A DNA stretch of 64,000 nucleotides from Clostridium estertheticum (GTDB lineage: Bacteria > Bacillota > Clostridia > Clostridiales > Clostridiaceae): contig NZ_JAAMNH020000001.1 in the NCBI RefSeq assembly GCF_011065935.2, forward strand, positions 889,001 through 953,000. The letters are read 5' to 3'. Below the pieces are notes generated by a model. The model saw nothing but the letters and a program-made list of their open reading frames with translations. It had not been told where the DNA came from and ran no database searches. This document shows positions 25,561 to 35,131 of this stretch, piece after piece. A program made the translations under genes and the position numbers. Position 1 is the first letter of the stretch. Every line of letters starts with the position of its first letter.

Positions 25561-26241
25561 ATGAGTTTTCCGGAACAATTGCAGATTCTTAGAAAAGGAA
25601 AAGGATTATCGCAAGAGAAATTAGCTGAAATGCTTGGTATATCAAGGCAGGCAGTTGCAAAGTGGGAAGTTGGACATTCATACCCTGACATTGCAAGACT
25701 AATTGCATTAAGTGATTTCTTTAAAGTAAGTATTGATAAATTAGTTAATGATTATGAAGAAAATTGTCGTTTATGTATAGAAGAGAAAAAAGTTGATTCT
25801 ATACATAAAAAAACAGTAGAATTTTTACGTAATGCCAAAAGAGCCACATATGCAGGTGAGGGTGTTGAAATTGAATCTTCAAGACCTAATTCCCATGATT
25901 TTGAGTATACAGAAGGAAATTTAAAGTATATTGATACCTATTTAGGAAGAGAGCAATTTGGAGGAGAAGAAGCTTTATGGGAAGATGACATTCCATTTTG
26001 GTCAATGAATTATACAGGCAGAATTATCGGGGAAGGTTTCTCAGTAAAATTTTTAAAAGAAGCATTAAGTTTAGTATCAGAAGAAAATCCATATCGTGGA
26101 CCTATGGTATATCAAGATGGACAATATAAATATCATTGCATTGTTAATGGAGAATTTAAGTGGTTTCAAGGATATGAGGAAATTTATTTTGATGATAGGG
26201 CGGTATATGAGTGTTTTTTTCATGGTGGAATTATTAAATAA
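25561..26241 (+). CDS. XRE-family regulator with C-terminal DUF5680 domain
   Basis: The 226-residue protein has an N-terminal helix-turn-helix (LSQEKLAEMLGISRQAVAKW, about residues 19-38) and the short IDKLV segment typical of XRE proteins. The rest (about 85-226) matches DUF5680, with FLRNAKRATYAGEG near its start and ECFFHGGIIK at the end. DUF5680 is probably a ligand-sensing or protein-interaction domain. AGGGGTGA precedes the ATG. It may regulate itself or the neighbouring aminopeptidase. Confidence 0.85.
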   Translation: MSFPEQLQILRKGKGLSQEKLAEMLGISRQAVAKWEVGHSYPDIARLIALSDFFKVSIDKLVNDYEENCRLCIEEKKVDSIHKKTVEFLRNAKRATYAGEGVEIESSRPNSHDFEYTEGNLKYIDTYLGREQFGGEEALWEDDIPFWSMNYTGRIIGEGFSVKFLKEALSLVSEENPYRGPMVYQDGQYKYHCIVNGEFKWFQGYEEIYFDDRAVYECFFHGGIIK

Positions 26242-26297
26242 TAGATTAATTGGATGTTATTTTTAGTTAAATTAATCTTAATATAGGAGAATGTATA

Positions 26298-27167
26298 ATG
26301 AGTTTATATAGAAATGATAAATGCTGGTGTGGAAGTGGAATAAAATATAAGAATTGCCATTTGAACTTTGATAAAAAGTTAGAAACCTTGAAGAATCAAG
26401 GCTACATAGTTCCAACAAGAAATCTTATTAAAAACAAAGATCAAATTGAAGGAATCAGAAAAAGTGCTAAAATTAATAATGGCCTTTTAGATTTAATTAG
26501 TGAAAATATTAAAGAAGGAATGAATACAGAAGAAATTAATAAACTAGCTCATGAATATACAATATATCATGGTGGAATTCCGGCCACTCTTAATTATGAT
26601 GGATTTCCCAAAAGTATTTGTACATCAATTAATGATGAAGTGTGTCATGGAATACCAAGCGAAGATATAGTACTTAAAAATGGTGATATTATAAATGTTG
26701 ATGCAACTACCATACTTAATGGATATTATTCAGATGCGTCAAGAATGTTTATGATTGGAGAAGTAAGTGATGAAGCTAGAAAAATAGTAGAAATAGCTAA
26801 GGAATGTTTAAATAAAGGAATAGAAGCAGTGAAACCTTGGAGCTTTTTAGGTGACATAGGCGCTGCTATACAAGAATATGCAGAAAGTAATGGCTACTCG
26901 GTAGTTAGGGATTTTGGAGGACATGGGGTTGGACTAGATATTCATGAGGATCCATTTGTTTTTCATATCGGAACTAAAGGAACAGATATGATTTTAGCAC
27001 CAGGAATGGTATTTACGATTGAACCAATGATAAATGGTGGAAGTCATGAAATATTTATAGATGAGGATAATGGATGGACGGCATTTACTGCTGATGGATC
27101 ACTTTCAGCACAGTGGGAGCATACAATTCTTGTAACCGAAGATGGAATTGAAATAATATCGAAATGA
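26298..27167 (+). CDS. map: Type I methionine aminopeptidase with N-terminal SEC-C zinc motif
   Basis: The 289-residue enzyme removes initiator methionine. The N-terminus carries a SEC-C motif (CWCGSGIKYKNCH, residues 9-21), an extension found in a subset of MetAPs. Metal ligands are visible in NVDATT and YSDASRMF (two Asp), GHGVG (His), TIEPM (Glu) and WEHTI (Glu); the catalytic His lies in DEVCHGIP. It stands alone here, unlike the ribosomal-operon map, so it is probably a second copy. Confidence 0.92.
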   Translation: MSLYRNDKCWCGSGIKYKNCHLNFDKKLETLKNQGYIVPTRNLIKNKDQIEGIRKSAKINNGLLDLISENIKEGMNTEEINKLAHEYTIYHGGIPATLNYDGFPKSICTSINDEVCHGIPSEDIVLKNGDIINVDATTILNGYYSDASRMFMIGEVSDEARKIVEIAKECLNKGIEAVKPWSFLGDIGAAIQEYAESNGYSVVRDFGGHGVGLDIHEDPFVFHIGTKGTDMILAPGMVFTIEPMINGGSHEIFIDEDNGWTAFTADGSLSAQWEHTILVTEDGIEIISK

Positions 27168-27368
27168 CAACGATTCATCAAAATCTAACGAATGTACCGC
27201 TTGTTACATTGAATATATCATATTAATTGTTTTAGAAATTTACTAAAAGTGTACTATTATATTAAAGAGTTGTAAATAAAGTAAAAAATTGTTAAACTTA
27301 TTAAGCGAGTTGTTACAATTCATTGAACAGCCCATAAATATTAAAATCTAATTTAGGAGGTAATCATT

Positions 27369-27560
27369 TTGGAGAATAATAACGCATGTAGTAAATGTGG
27401 TTCAATAGAAAGAAAAAAGGGTAAAATATTTGGAATAGCAAGTTTACAGTCCTTAGATTCAAATACTGGATTTGGTGGTTCCGAACTTATCGTTGAGTTT
27501 TGTAAAGGTTGTGGTGAAGTAACAAGCATAAAAGTAAAAAATCCATCTGCAATTAAATAA
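27369..27560 (+). CDS. Small zinc-ribbon protein
   Basis: A TTG start follows AGGAGGTAA. The 63-residue protein has two CxxC pairs (CSKC near residue 7 and CKGC near residue 46), which make a zinc-ribbon knuckle. The function is unknown. A terminator follows 25 bases after the stop, so it is monocistronic. Confidence 0.72.
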   Translation: MENNNACSKCGSIERKKGKIFGIASLQSLDSNTGFGGSELIVEFCKGCGEVTSIKVKNPSAIK

Positions 27561-27584
27561 TTTAATAGGTTGTTGATACATGAT

Positions 27585-27614
27585 AAAAAAGGTTCTATTT
27601 TGAACCTTTTTTAT
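27585..27614 (+). terminator. Rho-independent terminator
   Basis: AAAAAAGGTTC pairs with GAACCTTTTTT around a short loop. It serves the zinc-ribbon gene and could also stop leftward transcription of the transposase remnant. Confidence 0.8.
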
Positions 27615-27626
27615 TTTTACTTAATT

Positions 27627-28589
27627 TTATTTAAAGTATAGAATATCATAAACATTATAAATCTTATTTGCAATTCCAAGTCTTTGAGCAGGTGTCTCAT
27701 GTTCTCCATTAAGTGTTTTAATCTCTTGACAGAAATTATAGTATGTTCTTAATATTGTAACAGCGAACTGTGCATACTTTGGATTAATATTAGCATATAT
27801 ATAGCTTTTTTCAGTACCTCTTGCAGTTGACAAAGGTATCTCCAATATAGATAGACTTCTCCTTATTTGTTGAATGAAAGCATTAGTACAACGACTATCA
27901 ACATTCATTAATAGATTTGAAATATGGTTATTATCATAGTTTGTTAAATTCGTAGTGCAATCTACCATCCTTACTCCTTCGTCAACGTGAGGTAATGGGT
28001 GATAAATAGGATTCTTTGCCCATACAGGATACTCTTTATTATTACTTTTTATATAATCATAGAAGCTATGCGTATTCAATTGTTCAGTAAGCATTAAACT
28101 TGCGAGATGTGATAATGACAGGTTTTCATATCCATTACTCCTTCTCCACAAAGTTAAATTTTTTCTTGATTCACAATAATCTTTGTAAGCTTCTTTTCTT
28201 TTACGATTCCTTTCAACTTTACATAAGAAATGATGTGCCTCATTATACTTAATTTCATTAGCGAATATCCTATATATCGAAGTTATAATTGAATTGTCTT
28301 CATCAGTGACAAATCTCCATTTATTTACCTTTAAACTCCGTTTTAGAAGCCAATAATGAGCCATAGTCGTATATGTTGAGTTTAGATGTACACCTTCGAT
28401 ATATTTCTTCCTTCTTTCAAATACGTGTAAGGATGTTTCATATTCCTCGTAAGTTTCCTTATCATATAAATTGGGAGGCTGTGGACAGTAAGGAAATCTA
28501 TAAGCTCCATTTTTACGCTGATGTTCATATAAATGGTCTTCTTTATATTTTAAGGTGTCTTCTTCTATATTCTCTATACTAACATTGAA
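27627..28589 (-). pseudogene. DDE-type transposase, 5'-truncated
   Basis: The C-terminal 245 residues from the ATG at 28364 are open, and the same frame extends upstream without a start to 28589 (encoding RFPYCPQPPNLYDKETYEEY and FERRKKYIEGVHLNSTYTT). This shows that the gene has lost its 5' end. The C-terminus (TILRTYYNFC, then TPAQRLGIANKIYN) matches integrase-core insertion-sequence proteins common in clostridia. I cannot assign the IS family with confidence and see no terminal inverted repeats. Confidence 0.6.
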
Positions 28590-28636
28590 TTAATTATCTT
28601 TAGCCTCTTAATTTCATAAGGTACCAAAGGGGATTA

Positions 28637-28672
28637 AAAAAGATGACTCCCAATATAGGAATCATCTTTTAT
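28637..28672. terminator. Bidirectional terminator
   Basis: AAAAGATGA-TCC (28637-28650, one mismatch) pairs with GGAATCATCTTTT (28658-28670). It follows the leftward GNAT gene at a distance of about 65 bases. Confidence 0.65.
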
Positions 28673-28735
28673 CTGCTCAACTCTTTCTTTCAATGGGGAT
28701 CAGTGTAACCTCTCCCTCACTTTATTGTTGTCTAT

Positions 28736-29302
28736 TTACATATTGCCAAGAGATTTATATAAAATCAGTCTGTTTTTTTCATCATACTTTTCTTTCTCAA
28801 TTTTAATTTCAAGTCCCAATTTTAAAAGATTATTCAAGCTGAATTTATTAGTAGGTGAAACAGTCGAGCATAAATACTTATAACCTTTTTCAATTGATAT
28901 TTTTTCCAATAAAGAAAATAATATATATTGGAGCTTATTGCCCCTGTAGTCTGGATGAACTGCAACCGAATCAAGGTGGGCTACTTTTAATAATTCATCT
29001 TTGCTAAGATTAAAATCATATCCTAAGTTGTCGTTATCAAATCCAGGAAAAATCAATACTCCGTATGCAACTAATGTATCATTAACATAGCAACCTAATA
29101 TTTTACCTCCCTTATCAAGATGATGTTTATAAAAATCATAATCATCAAAATAAAAATCATTGATACTCTCAAGAGACTCTTTTATTATTGGATGCAGCAT
29201 TATTATGTGATTTATATTTTCTTGCTCAATATCACTTATTGTCGCCAAATAAGGAGCTTGTTTTTCTCCATTTAAATAATTTAACTCTATTTTAAAATTC
29301 AT
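28736..29302 (-). CDS. GNAT family N-acetyltransferase
   Basis: The 188-residue protein carries a GNAT core: the beta4 strand VAHLDSVAVHPDYRGNKLQY includes the acetyl-CoA pyrophosphate loop (HPDYRGNKLQ), followed by STVSPTNKFSLNNLLKLGL. The substrate is unknown. The ATG follows AAGGGGGG. It stands alone between a transposase remnant and the IS1202-type element. Confidence 0.85.
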   Translation of the reverse strand: MNFKIELNYLNGEKQAPYLATISDIEQENINHIIMLHPIIKESLESINDFYFDDYDFYKHHLDKGGKILGCYVNDTLVAYGVLIFPGFDNDNLGYDFNLSKDELLKVAHLDSVAVHPDYRGNKLQYILFSLLEKISIEKGYKYLCSTVSPTNKFSLNNLLKLGLEIKIEKEKYDEKNRLILYKSLGNM

Positions 29303-29497
29303 ATTTACCCCCCCTTTGAATATTTTAAATAATTAGGATCTCTTTTATCAAGGGATATCTCTTCACTCGGAATATCTAAAATATTTTTCTTTATATATTC
29401 TATAAAAGTTTCAAATTTCCTCTTTAATAAATAATAACATAAATAGAGTAATTAACTCAGTTTAGTTGGCACTGATAAGTTAGTTTCTCCTTTATAT

Positions 29498-29524
29498 TGC
29501 CTATATTATTATTCAAGTAATCAT
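29498..29524. repeat. 27-bp target-site duplication, left copy
   Basis: The 27 bases beginning TGCCTATATT and ending AAGTAATCAT are identical to 31207-31233. They bracket the transposase gene and are the duplicated target of the insertion. Confidence 0.88.
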
Positions 29525-31206
29525 GTCAAGCATTTTTGAAAATGTCCCGAAATATGTTAAACATTAGCACCAACTAATTGTTGAGCTCTGCTTTTTCAAA
29601 ATCATGTTTTGGGGTAAATTTAATAGACCTACTGCATGCTATACTTTTTTGAAAAGATACATGCGTTAGATTTTATCAATATATTTAAATTGATTTAATA
29701 TTAACAAGTCTTGCTTGACCTATGTGTTTGCTTGTCCAAATATGCTTGAAATGAGGCTTCTTTCCAAGGATGACTCATTGGTGGCAAGTAACATTTGCAT
29801 TTTTCTGGATTATCTTTTGGAAAATCAAAATTCTTTGAAGTAGGTTTATGATTTGGTATTTCTTCTAAACCATACACTTTATTTTTTATACTAACGTAAA
29901 ATTTACCATCAAAAGCTTTGATAACCAAAGCTGCTGTACCTTTGATAAAATAAGTAGGATTACTATCGGTATCAACAGGCTTATAGTATTTGGATTCAAA
30001 GCGTACACAATGTCCACAATCGACCTTTCGGTCGGCTAAAACAGCAAGAGTTAAATTAATTTTTTCAACCGTAGGTTGTGTTTCAAATACAGATTTGGTA
30101 TTATTGATGTCAAGAGCAAACTTAGCATTGAATTTTTTTACGTAGTGGTTTAAGAATACATTTGCTTGCTCTATGGTTGTTACGCCTGCTATTCTAAGTT
30201 CTAGGGGCAGGCGTGATTGTAATGTCTGAAAAAGACGCTCTACACGACCTTTTGCTTGAGGAACACTACTACTTCTAATTTCAACACCTAACTGTTTACA
30301 GGCGTAGCCAAATTGTGTGAAGGTATCCTCCTCTGTGGTTGGAGCTTTTTTTTGTTTATACTCAAATACAGTTCGTCTATCTGTAAAAAACATATATGGA
30401 ATACCATATTCTAAAAGAATCTGATGAAATATATTATAGTATCCTTTTAAAGTTTCTTGTTGATCAAAGTAGCCGCCGACAATAGCTCCGGTTGAATCAT
30501 CAATAGCTATGTGTAGTTGGGATTTTGTATCTCCAAACCATAGATGTAGTGAGGCACCCATCTGAATCATTTCGCCGAAATAAGCACAACGGGACCTTCT
30601 TGGATGAGCATCTTCAATTGCTATAATACTTTTTTCAATATATTCTTTTTTATAATTTGATAGAGACAAAGTTTTGAGCTGCTCTAACAATTCTTTTTTC
30701 ACCCTTTTTTTTGTAACACGACAGGCTTTAGGAGATAAGATGTTTTCAGCCATAAGAATTGTGTTAACGGTACTAGGAGAGACGGAAATGCCCTCATGAG
30801 TATCGAGAAGTTCAGCATAATGGGTAAAGTTTGCTTCATGATATTTAGTTTTATATAGATCTATAATCATACGCCTAATATCTTCTGAAATGGTATGAGT
30901 AGGTTTGATACCTTTATTCCCATGGATAAAGAATTCTTTACCATTAGAACAGTATCCCCTAATCATACGATTTAGATGTCTAACAGTGCACCCAATACGA
31001 AGGGCAGCAGCTTTTTTATTTCCATTAACTTCTACTAATTTTTTGATAATTTGATATTTAAAATCTTCTTTCATATTTAAATCTACCTTTCTAATTATGA
31101 ACACCTCACCTATACATTCTTATGAGGTATATTCTACACTATATTTTTGTCTGTTTGGGACATAATCAAAAACGGTATACTAAGACATTATCATAAACGA
31201 ATCATA
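29525..31206 (-). mobile_element. IS1202-type insertion sequence (ISNCY), apparently intact
   Basis: The element is bounded by perfect 27-bp direct repeats and is 1,682 bases long. IS1202-group elements are known for unusually long (about 24-29 bp) target duplications. Imperfect terminal inverted repeats are visible: CATTTTTGAAAATGTC a few bases inside the left end against CGTTTATGATAATGTC inside the right end. A second copy of the motif (TTTTTGATTATGTCCC) lies further in on the right, as multiple transposase-binding sites would. The transposase frame is open, so the insertion is probably recent. Confidence 0.82.
29701..31074 (-). CDS. ISNCY (IS1202 group) transposase
   Basis: About 457 residues from the ATG at 31074; a GTG at 31104 is an alternative start. 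The N-terminus has a helix-turn-helix (KKAAALRIGCTVRHLNRMI). A DDE/RNase-H-type core follows: Asp in LHIAIDDSTG, Asp in YMFFTDRR and Glu in KGRVERLFQTLQSRLP. The C-terminal part (PVDTDSNPTYFIKGTAALV, then a KCYLPP-type tail) is typical of the ISNCY group. The reading frame is complete. Confidence 0.88.
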   Translation of the reverse strand: MKEDFKYQIIKKLVEVNGNKKAAALRIGCTVRHLNRMIRGYCSNGKEFFIHGNKGIKPTHTISEDIRRMIIDLYKTKYHEANFTHYAELLDTHEGISVSPSTVNTILMAENILSPKACRVTKKRVKKELLEQLKTLSLSNYKKEYIEKSIIAIEDAHPRRSRCAYFGEMIQMGASLHLWFGDTKSQLHIAIDDSTGAIVGGYFDQQETLKGYYNIFHQILLEYGIPYMFFTDRRTVFEYKQKKAPTTEEDTFTQFGYACKQLGVEIRSSSVPQAKGRVERLFQTLQSRLPLELRIAGVTTIEQANVFLNHYVKKFNAKFALDINNTKSVFETQPTVEKINLTLAVLADRKVDCGHCVRFESKYYKPVDTDSNPTYFIKGTAALVIKAFDGKFYVSIKNKVYGLEEIPNHKPTSKNFDFPKDNPEKCKCYLPPMSHPWKEASFQAYLDKQTHRSSKTC

Positions 31207-31233
31207 TGCCTATATTATTATTCAAGTAATCAT
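31207..31233. repeat. 27-bp target-site duplication, right copy
   Basis: Identical to 29498-29524. Its last base is the first T of the TTGACA box of the downstream promoter. Confidence 0.88.
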
Positions 31234-31261
31234 TGACAACACCTTCCAGTGTGATTATAAT
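31233..31261 (+). promoter_or_regulatory. Consensus sigma-A promoter of the ABC-2 exporter operon
   Basis: TTGACA (31233-31238) and TATAAT (31256-31261) are both perfect consensus and 17 bases apart. The IS1202-type element ends directly upstream, so any upstream control element was moved away. Confidence 0.85.
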
Positions 31262-31263
31262 AC

Positions 31264-31332
31264 CCCTAGCCTAAGGGAAATGGTGATTTGATTAGCTAAA
31301 TAGTTAATCAAAATCCATTAGTAAGGCTAGGG
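31264..31332 (+). promoter_or_regulatory. Long nested inverted repeat in the exporter leader
   Basis: Three sets of nested arms pair: CCCTAGCCT/AGGCTAGGG (outer, perfect), AATGG/CCATT (middle) and GATTTGATTA/TTAATCAAAATC (inner, imperfect). TTTTA follows. The outer left arm starts two bases after the -10 box, so it spans the probable start site. It may be a DNA operator for the downstream ArsR-type regulator or an attenuator hairpin. Confidence 0.65.
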
Positions 31333-31366
31333 TTTTATAATATCAACTATACAAGGGGGTTATTAA

Positions 31367-32179
31367 ATGAATTTAAAAACTTTACGTGCTACCTTTAAGC
31401 GAAATTTCATAGTTCAGATGAGAGCATATCCTAAGGATTTTTTTATTGGGAATACGCTTACTGGGATTTATACGGTGCTGTCTGCTTACTTCATGTATCA
31501 TCTTTTGTTTAAGGGCAATTTAAACAGTTCATTTAAGGAATATGCAGGCACAGGAGATTATATGAGCTATGTAATTATTGGTTCTGCAATGTACTTGTTT
31601 GTGGTAAGGACATGCTTAAATGTTAGCAGAAGCCTTATAACAGAATTGAGAGAGGGAACTCTAGAAAGTTTAATGATTGCTCCTTTTAATAGGGTGCAGT
31701 ACTTCTGTGGTAACATGCTTCAGCAAAGTATTACTACAAGTATTGAAATAATGGTTACAATTCTTATAGGAATTCCTTTTGGACTTAAGTTTTCTGGTAT
31801 GAATATTAGTTCATTTCTGTTAGCATTTGTAGTTTCATTATTTGCATATTTTTCACTGTCTATGGTACTTGCAGTAGTAATGCTTTATTTTAGAGATACC
31901 TATATATCGCAAAACACCTTGTTTTTGATAATCTTTCTTTTATGCGGGGTTACTTTCCCCATTAAGTACCTTCCTGTATTCGTTCAAAATATTTCAAAGC
32001 TCATTCCTGTAACCACTTCCATTGAGCTTATAAGAAATAGTGCAATTTCTGGTATGGGCATTATGCAGCAGTTAAATTCATTTATATATTTAATTATACT
32101 TAGCACAGTATACTGTATTTCAGGTTTTGCCATGCTTAAAAGAATTGAAAAAATAGCACTAGAAAAAGTATACATATAG
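31367..32179 (+). CDS. ABC-2 type transporter permease A
   Basis: The 270-residue protein has six predicted membrane helices and the ABC-2 permease motif region ELREGTLESLMIAP after the second helix. It is followed by its ATPase and a second, different permease, so the transporter is a heterodimer of permeases with one ATPase type. Such exporters handle drugs, lipids or peptides; the substrate is not evident. The ribosome site is AAGGGGG. Confidence 0.87.
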   Translation: MNLKTLRATFKRNFIVQMRAYPKDFFIGNTLTGIYTVLSAYFMYHLLFKGNLNSSFKEYAGTGDYMSYVIIGSAMYLFVVRTCLNVSRSLITELREGTLESLMIAPFNRVQYFCGNMLQQSITTSIEIMVTILIGIPFGLKFSGMNISSFLLAFVVSLFAYFSLSMVLAVVMLYFRDTYISQNTLFLIIFLLCGVTFPIKYLPVFVQNISKLIPVTTSIELIRNSAISGMGIMQQLNSFIYLIILSTVYCISGFAMLKRIEKIALEKVYI

Positions 32180-32194
32180 TAGGGGGGAATTAAT

Positions 32195-33169
32195 ATGCTA
32201 ATAGCTGAAAATTTGAAAAAAGTTTATGTGTCAAATATTAAAAAAGGCTTTTTCAAAACAGAGAAGACTTATGTGGAGGCAGTGAAGGGAATAAATTTTA
32301 AAATTGGTGAGGGGCAGATAGTTGGGCTTCTTGGCATAAATGGAGCAGGAAAGACAACCACCATTAAGATGCTTTCAACACTATTAACTCCAACTGGAGG
32401 TATCATAACCATTGATGGTATGGATGCTGTAAAAAATTCTGCTGCGGTTAAGAAAAAGATTAACATGGTGGCTGGTGGAGAGAGAATGCTTTACTGGAGG
32501 CTTACTGGAAGAGAGAACCTTTGGTATTATGGACAGCTTTACAATATTGAAGATAATAAACTTAAGAAGGCGATTGATTATTTATTGGAGCTTGTGGGCT
32601 TAAAAGAAAGTGAAAACATACCTGTAGAAAGGTATTCAAAGGGGATGAAGCAAAGACTTCAAATAGCAAGAGGCTTGATTAATAATCCAAGCTATATTTT
32701 CATGGATGAACCTACTTTGGGCCTGGATGCTGCCATTGCAAAAGAATTAAGAGAGCATGTGAAAAGAATTGCCCATGAGGAAGGCAAGTCCATTCTTCTT
32801 ACCTCCCATTACATGCCAGAGGTTGAAGAACTTTGCGAGTATATATATATTATGGATAAGGGGAGTATAATCGCTCAAGGTACACCAAAGGAGTTGGCTC
32901 TTATAGGTATAGAACAAAAGGTGCTTTGTGTAGAGTTATACAGCGTGAATAATAAGCTTCACCAGGATATTCTTAAGGTGTGTGAAAACGCAGAGAACTG
33001 TAGTGTTGAGCTAGATGAAGACAATAAGGTATACACTTTAAAATCAAAGAAGGACTTGAGTAATGAAATAGCTAGTGTTTTACTTGCTCATAAAATGCCA
33101 ATTAAGACTTTCTATACAAAAGAGCCTAAGCTTGAGGATGCAATAATTAAGCTTTCGAAGGGAGTATAA
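32195..33169 (+). CDS. ABC-2 type transporter ATPase
   Basis: The 324-residue ATPase has Walker A GINGAGKTT, a signature in the form YSKGMKQRL, Walker B IFMDEPTLGLD and the switch His in LTSHYMPEVEEL. The C-terminal ~100 residues are the regulatory extension seen in DrrA/NatA-type exporters. It lies between its two permease genes (16 bases after the first, 2 bases before the second). Confidence 0.9.
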   Translation: MLIAENLKKVYVSNIKKGFFKTEKTYVEAVKGINFKIGEGQIVGLLGINGAGKTTTIKMLSTLLTPTGGIITIDGMDAVKNSAAVKKKINMVAGGERMLYWRLTGRENLWYYGQLYNIEDNKLKKAIDYLLELVGLKESENIPVERYSKGMKQRLQIARGLINNPSYIFMDEPTLGLDAAIAKELREHVKRIAHEEGKSILLTSHYMPEVEELCEYIYIMDKGSIIAQGTPKELALIGIEQKVLCVELYSVNNKLHQDILKVCENAENCSVELDEDNKVYTLKSKKDLSNEIASVLLAHKMPIKTFYTKEPKLEDAIIKLSKGV

Positions 33170-33171
33170 CC

Positions 33172-33987
33172 ATGGGATATTTTTTAAAAGTAGTAAAGGC
33201 TGAAATGATAAAGCAACATAAGAATTATTTTTACAATAAAACTATATATATAAGCTTATTTTTATGGCCAATGCTTGTATTTATATCCACTTATTATGGC
33301 TATAAACCCTTTAATATTATGGGTATTAGCCAGTACGTACCATATTTAAACACAAATAACATAATCTTATTTGTAATTATAGGCTATATGTGTATGAGCT
33401 TTTTTAGAAGTCTTGTACAGTCTGCATGGAGATTCTCAACTGAAAGAGTCTACGGTACCCTAGAGCTTATTTATTTAACTCCTGCAAATAGGCTTGCTAT
33501 TGTTATGGGCAATGCTGTGTCTTCAGTATTTGAAAGTGTATGGCTATTTGTAATATTCTCAGGAGCAATTATTTTTATAAAGGGAAAGTATTTTAGCATA
33601 AACCTATCAGCAGCCTTTTTAGGAATTACCCTTGTTATAGTGTTATCACTGATTTGGGGAATGTTTCTAAATTCACTATTTTTGTATTCAAGGGATACAG
33701 GTTTTTTGTTCACCATATTAGAGGAACCCATGGAGCTTTTTAGTGGAGTAAAAGTACCTTCAGCCATATTTCCATTATGGGCAAAAACAATAAGCTATAT
33801 ATTTCCGCTAACCTACACTGCGGACATACTCCGAAGAGCACTTCTAAATTCGGAGAGCATATATGAACTGAGAAGTTATATATTTATAAGCATATTAAGT
33901 GGGATTTTAATGCTTCTATTTTCTATAGCTTGCTTAAAATCCGGAGAAAAACATGCAAAGAGAACTGGAAATATGTCTTTGTTCTAA
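33172..33987 (+). CDS. ABC-2 type transporter permease B
   Basis: The 271-residue protein has six hydrophobic helices and a motif (STERVYGTLELIYLTPANRL) equivalent to the ELREGTLESLMIAP region of permease A, so the two permeases are distant paralogues. It starts two bases after the ATPase stop. Confidence 0.87.
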   Translation: MGYFLKVVKAEMIKQHKNYFYNKTIYISLFLWPMLVFISTYYGYKPFNIMGISQYVPYLNTNNIILFVIIGYMCMSFFRSLVQSAWRFSTERVYGTLELIYLTPANRLAIVMGNAVSSVFESVWLFVIFSGAIIFIKGKYFSINLSAAFLGITLVIVLSLIWGMFLNSLFLYSRDTGFLFTILEEPMELFSGVKVPSAIFPLWAKTISYIFPLTYTADILRRALLNSESIYELRSYIFISILSGILMLLFSIACLKSGEKHAKRTGNMSLF

Positions 33988-34073
33988 TGCAGATATAATC
34001 TATAATAATTATAGGGACATATAAAAATAATAAGTGCAGTAAAATTCGTAGTCATATGGGGAGGAGGCTAGCC

Positions 34074-35123
34074 GTGAAAATATATGAATATAGTGATTGT
34101 GGATGGGAAATTGAATTTATATATTCACCATATTTTGAGATGCTATGCAGCCTTCATGTCATTACAAAACCTGATCATCATTTAAACAGACTTAATTGGT
34201 ATAGAGATATAAAAGAAAATATGGATCAGGAACTTTACAAGGAAATAATGTACTTTGGAACGCATTATTTTGAGTGGTGTTCAGCCATAGATTTTTACAA
34301 GTATTTTCATGGAATAAATGACTTGAATATCATTGCTTCCTTAGATTATGTTAGTGAAATGAATATTGTAGATTTTGTATATATTATGCTTGGAGAAGTG
34401 CTTAATAAGAAAGCCGTTGAATATCATATTTCAAAAGGCTGCTATAACCTGCAGGCACAAGAAATTACAGAGCAGCAGGCAGAAATGTTTAAGGATCCTC
34501 AAGGCTTTAGAAGAAGGCTTGTAGGTTGCTTGAAAAAATATTACTATTTACATTTTGAAAAAGAGCTGAGATTTTTTGAACCACTGCTTGTGAGAAAACT
34601 TAAAAAAGAAGCAGCAGTGTGTGATGAAACAGGTATAAAAGAATTTGTAAAAACAATTCATACCAGAATTGAGGTTACTGATAAGGCATTCCTTTTTCAT
34701 AAATACAAGCTGTTTACAGTTCCTTTTGATTCAGTTGATAAAATAATAATAGCCATAAGCAGCTTTATAGATCCACATCTTCTAATAGGTATAGATAATG
34801 AAAGAACTTTGCAGTTCACTATTAGAGTTAACCTTGAAAGGGCCTGCGAGGAAGTCCCCTTTGATCTATTTATGAATATGAAGGCTCTTGGTGATGAAAC
34901 AAGACTAAGGATTTTAAGATGTATTTATAAAAAAGTAAGTTCTACTAAGGCTATAGCTAAAGAGTTAGGCATCACTGAAGCTGGAGTATCTAAGCACCTT
35001 AAAATTATGTATGAAGCGGGGGTGCTTCGTAAAAGGAGAGAAGGTAATTTTATAAATTATATTATTGAGAGAGAAGTCATTGATAGGATTCCAATGGATA
35101 TGTATCAGTATTTGGATAACTAA
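34074..35123 (+). CDS. ArsR-type regulator with long N-terminal domain
   Basis: The GTG at 34074 follows GGGGAGGAGG; an ATG 18 bases upstream would overlap that site. The ~349-residue protein has a C-terminal winged helix (MKALGDETRLRILRCIYKKV, then KAIAKELGITEAGVSKHLKIM). The ~270-residue N-terminal domain (DUF5937-like organisation) is unrelated to metal-sensing ArsR cores. The protein at 59981-60907 has the same architecture. Its place after the exporter suggests that it controls the exporter in response to a transported molecule. Confidence 0.8.
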   Translation: MKIYEYSDCGWEIEFIYSPYFEMLCSLHVITKPDHHLNRLNWYRDIKENMDQELYKEIMYFGTHYFEWCSAIDFYKYFHGINDLNIIASLDYVSEMNIVDFVYIMLGEVLNKKAVEYHISKGCYNLQAQEITEQQAEMFKDPQGFRRRLVGCLKKYYYLHFEKELRFFEPLLVRKLKKEAAVCDETGIKEFVKTIHTRIEVTDKAFLFHKYKLFTVPFDSVDKIIIAISSFIDPHLLIGIDNERTLQFTIRVNLERACEEVPFDLFMNMKALGDETRLRILRCIYKKVSSTKAIAKELGITEAGVSKHLKIMYEAGVLRKRREGNFINYIIEREVIDRIPMDMYQYLDN

Positions 35124-35131
35124 CATTTTAT

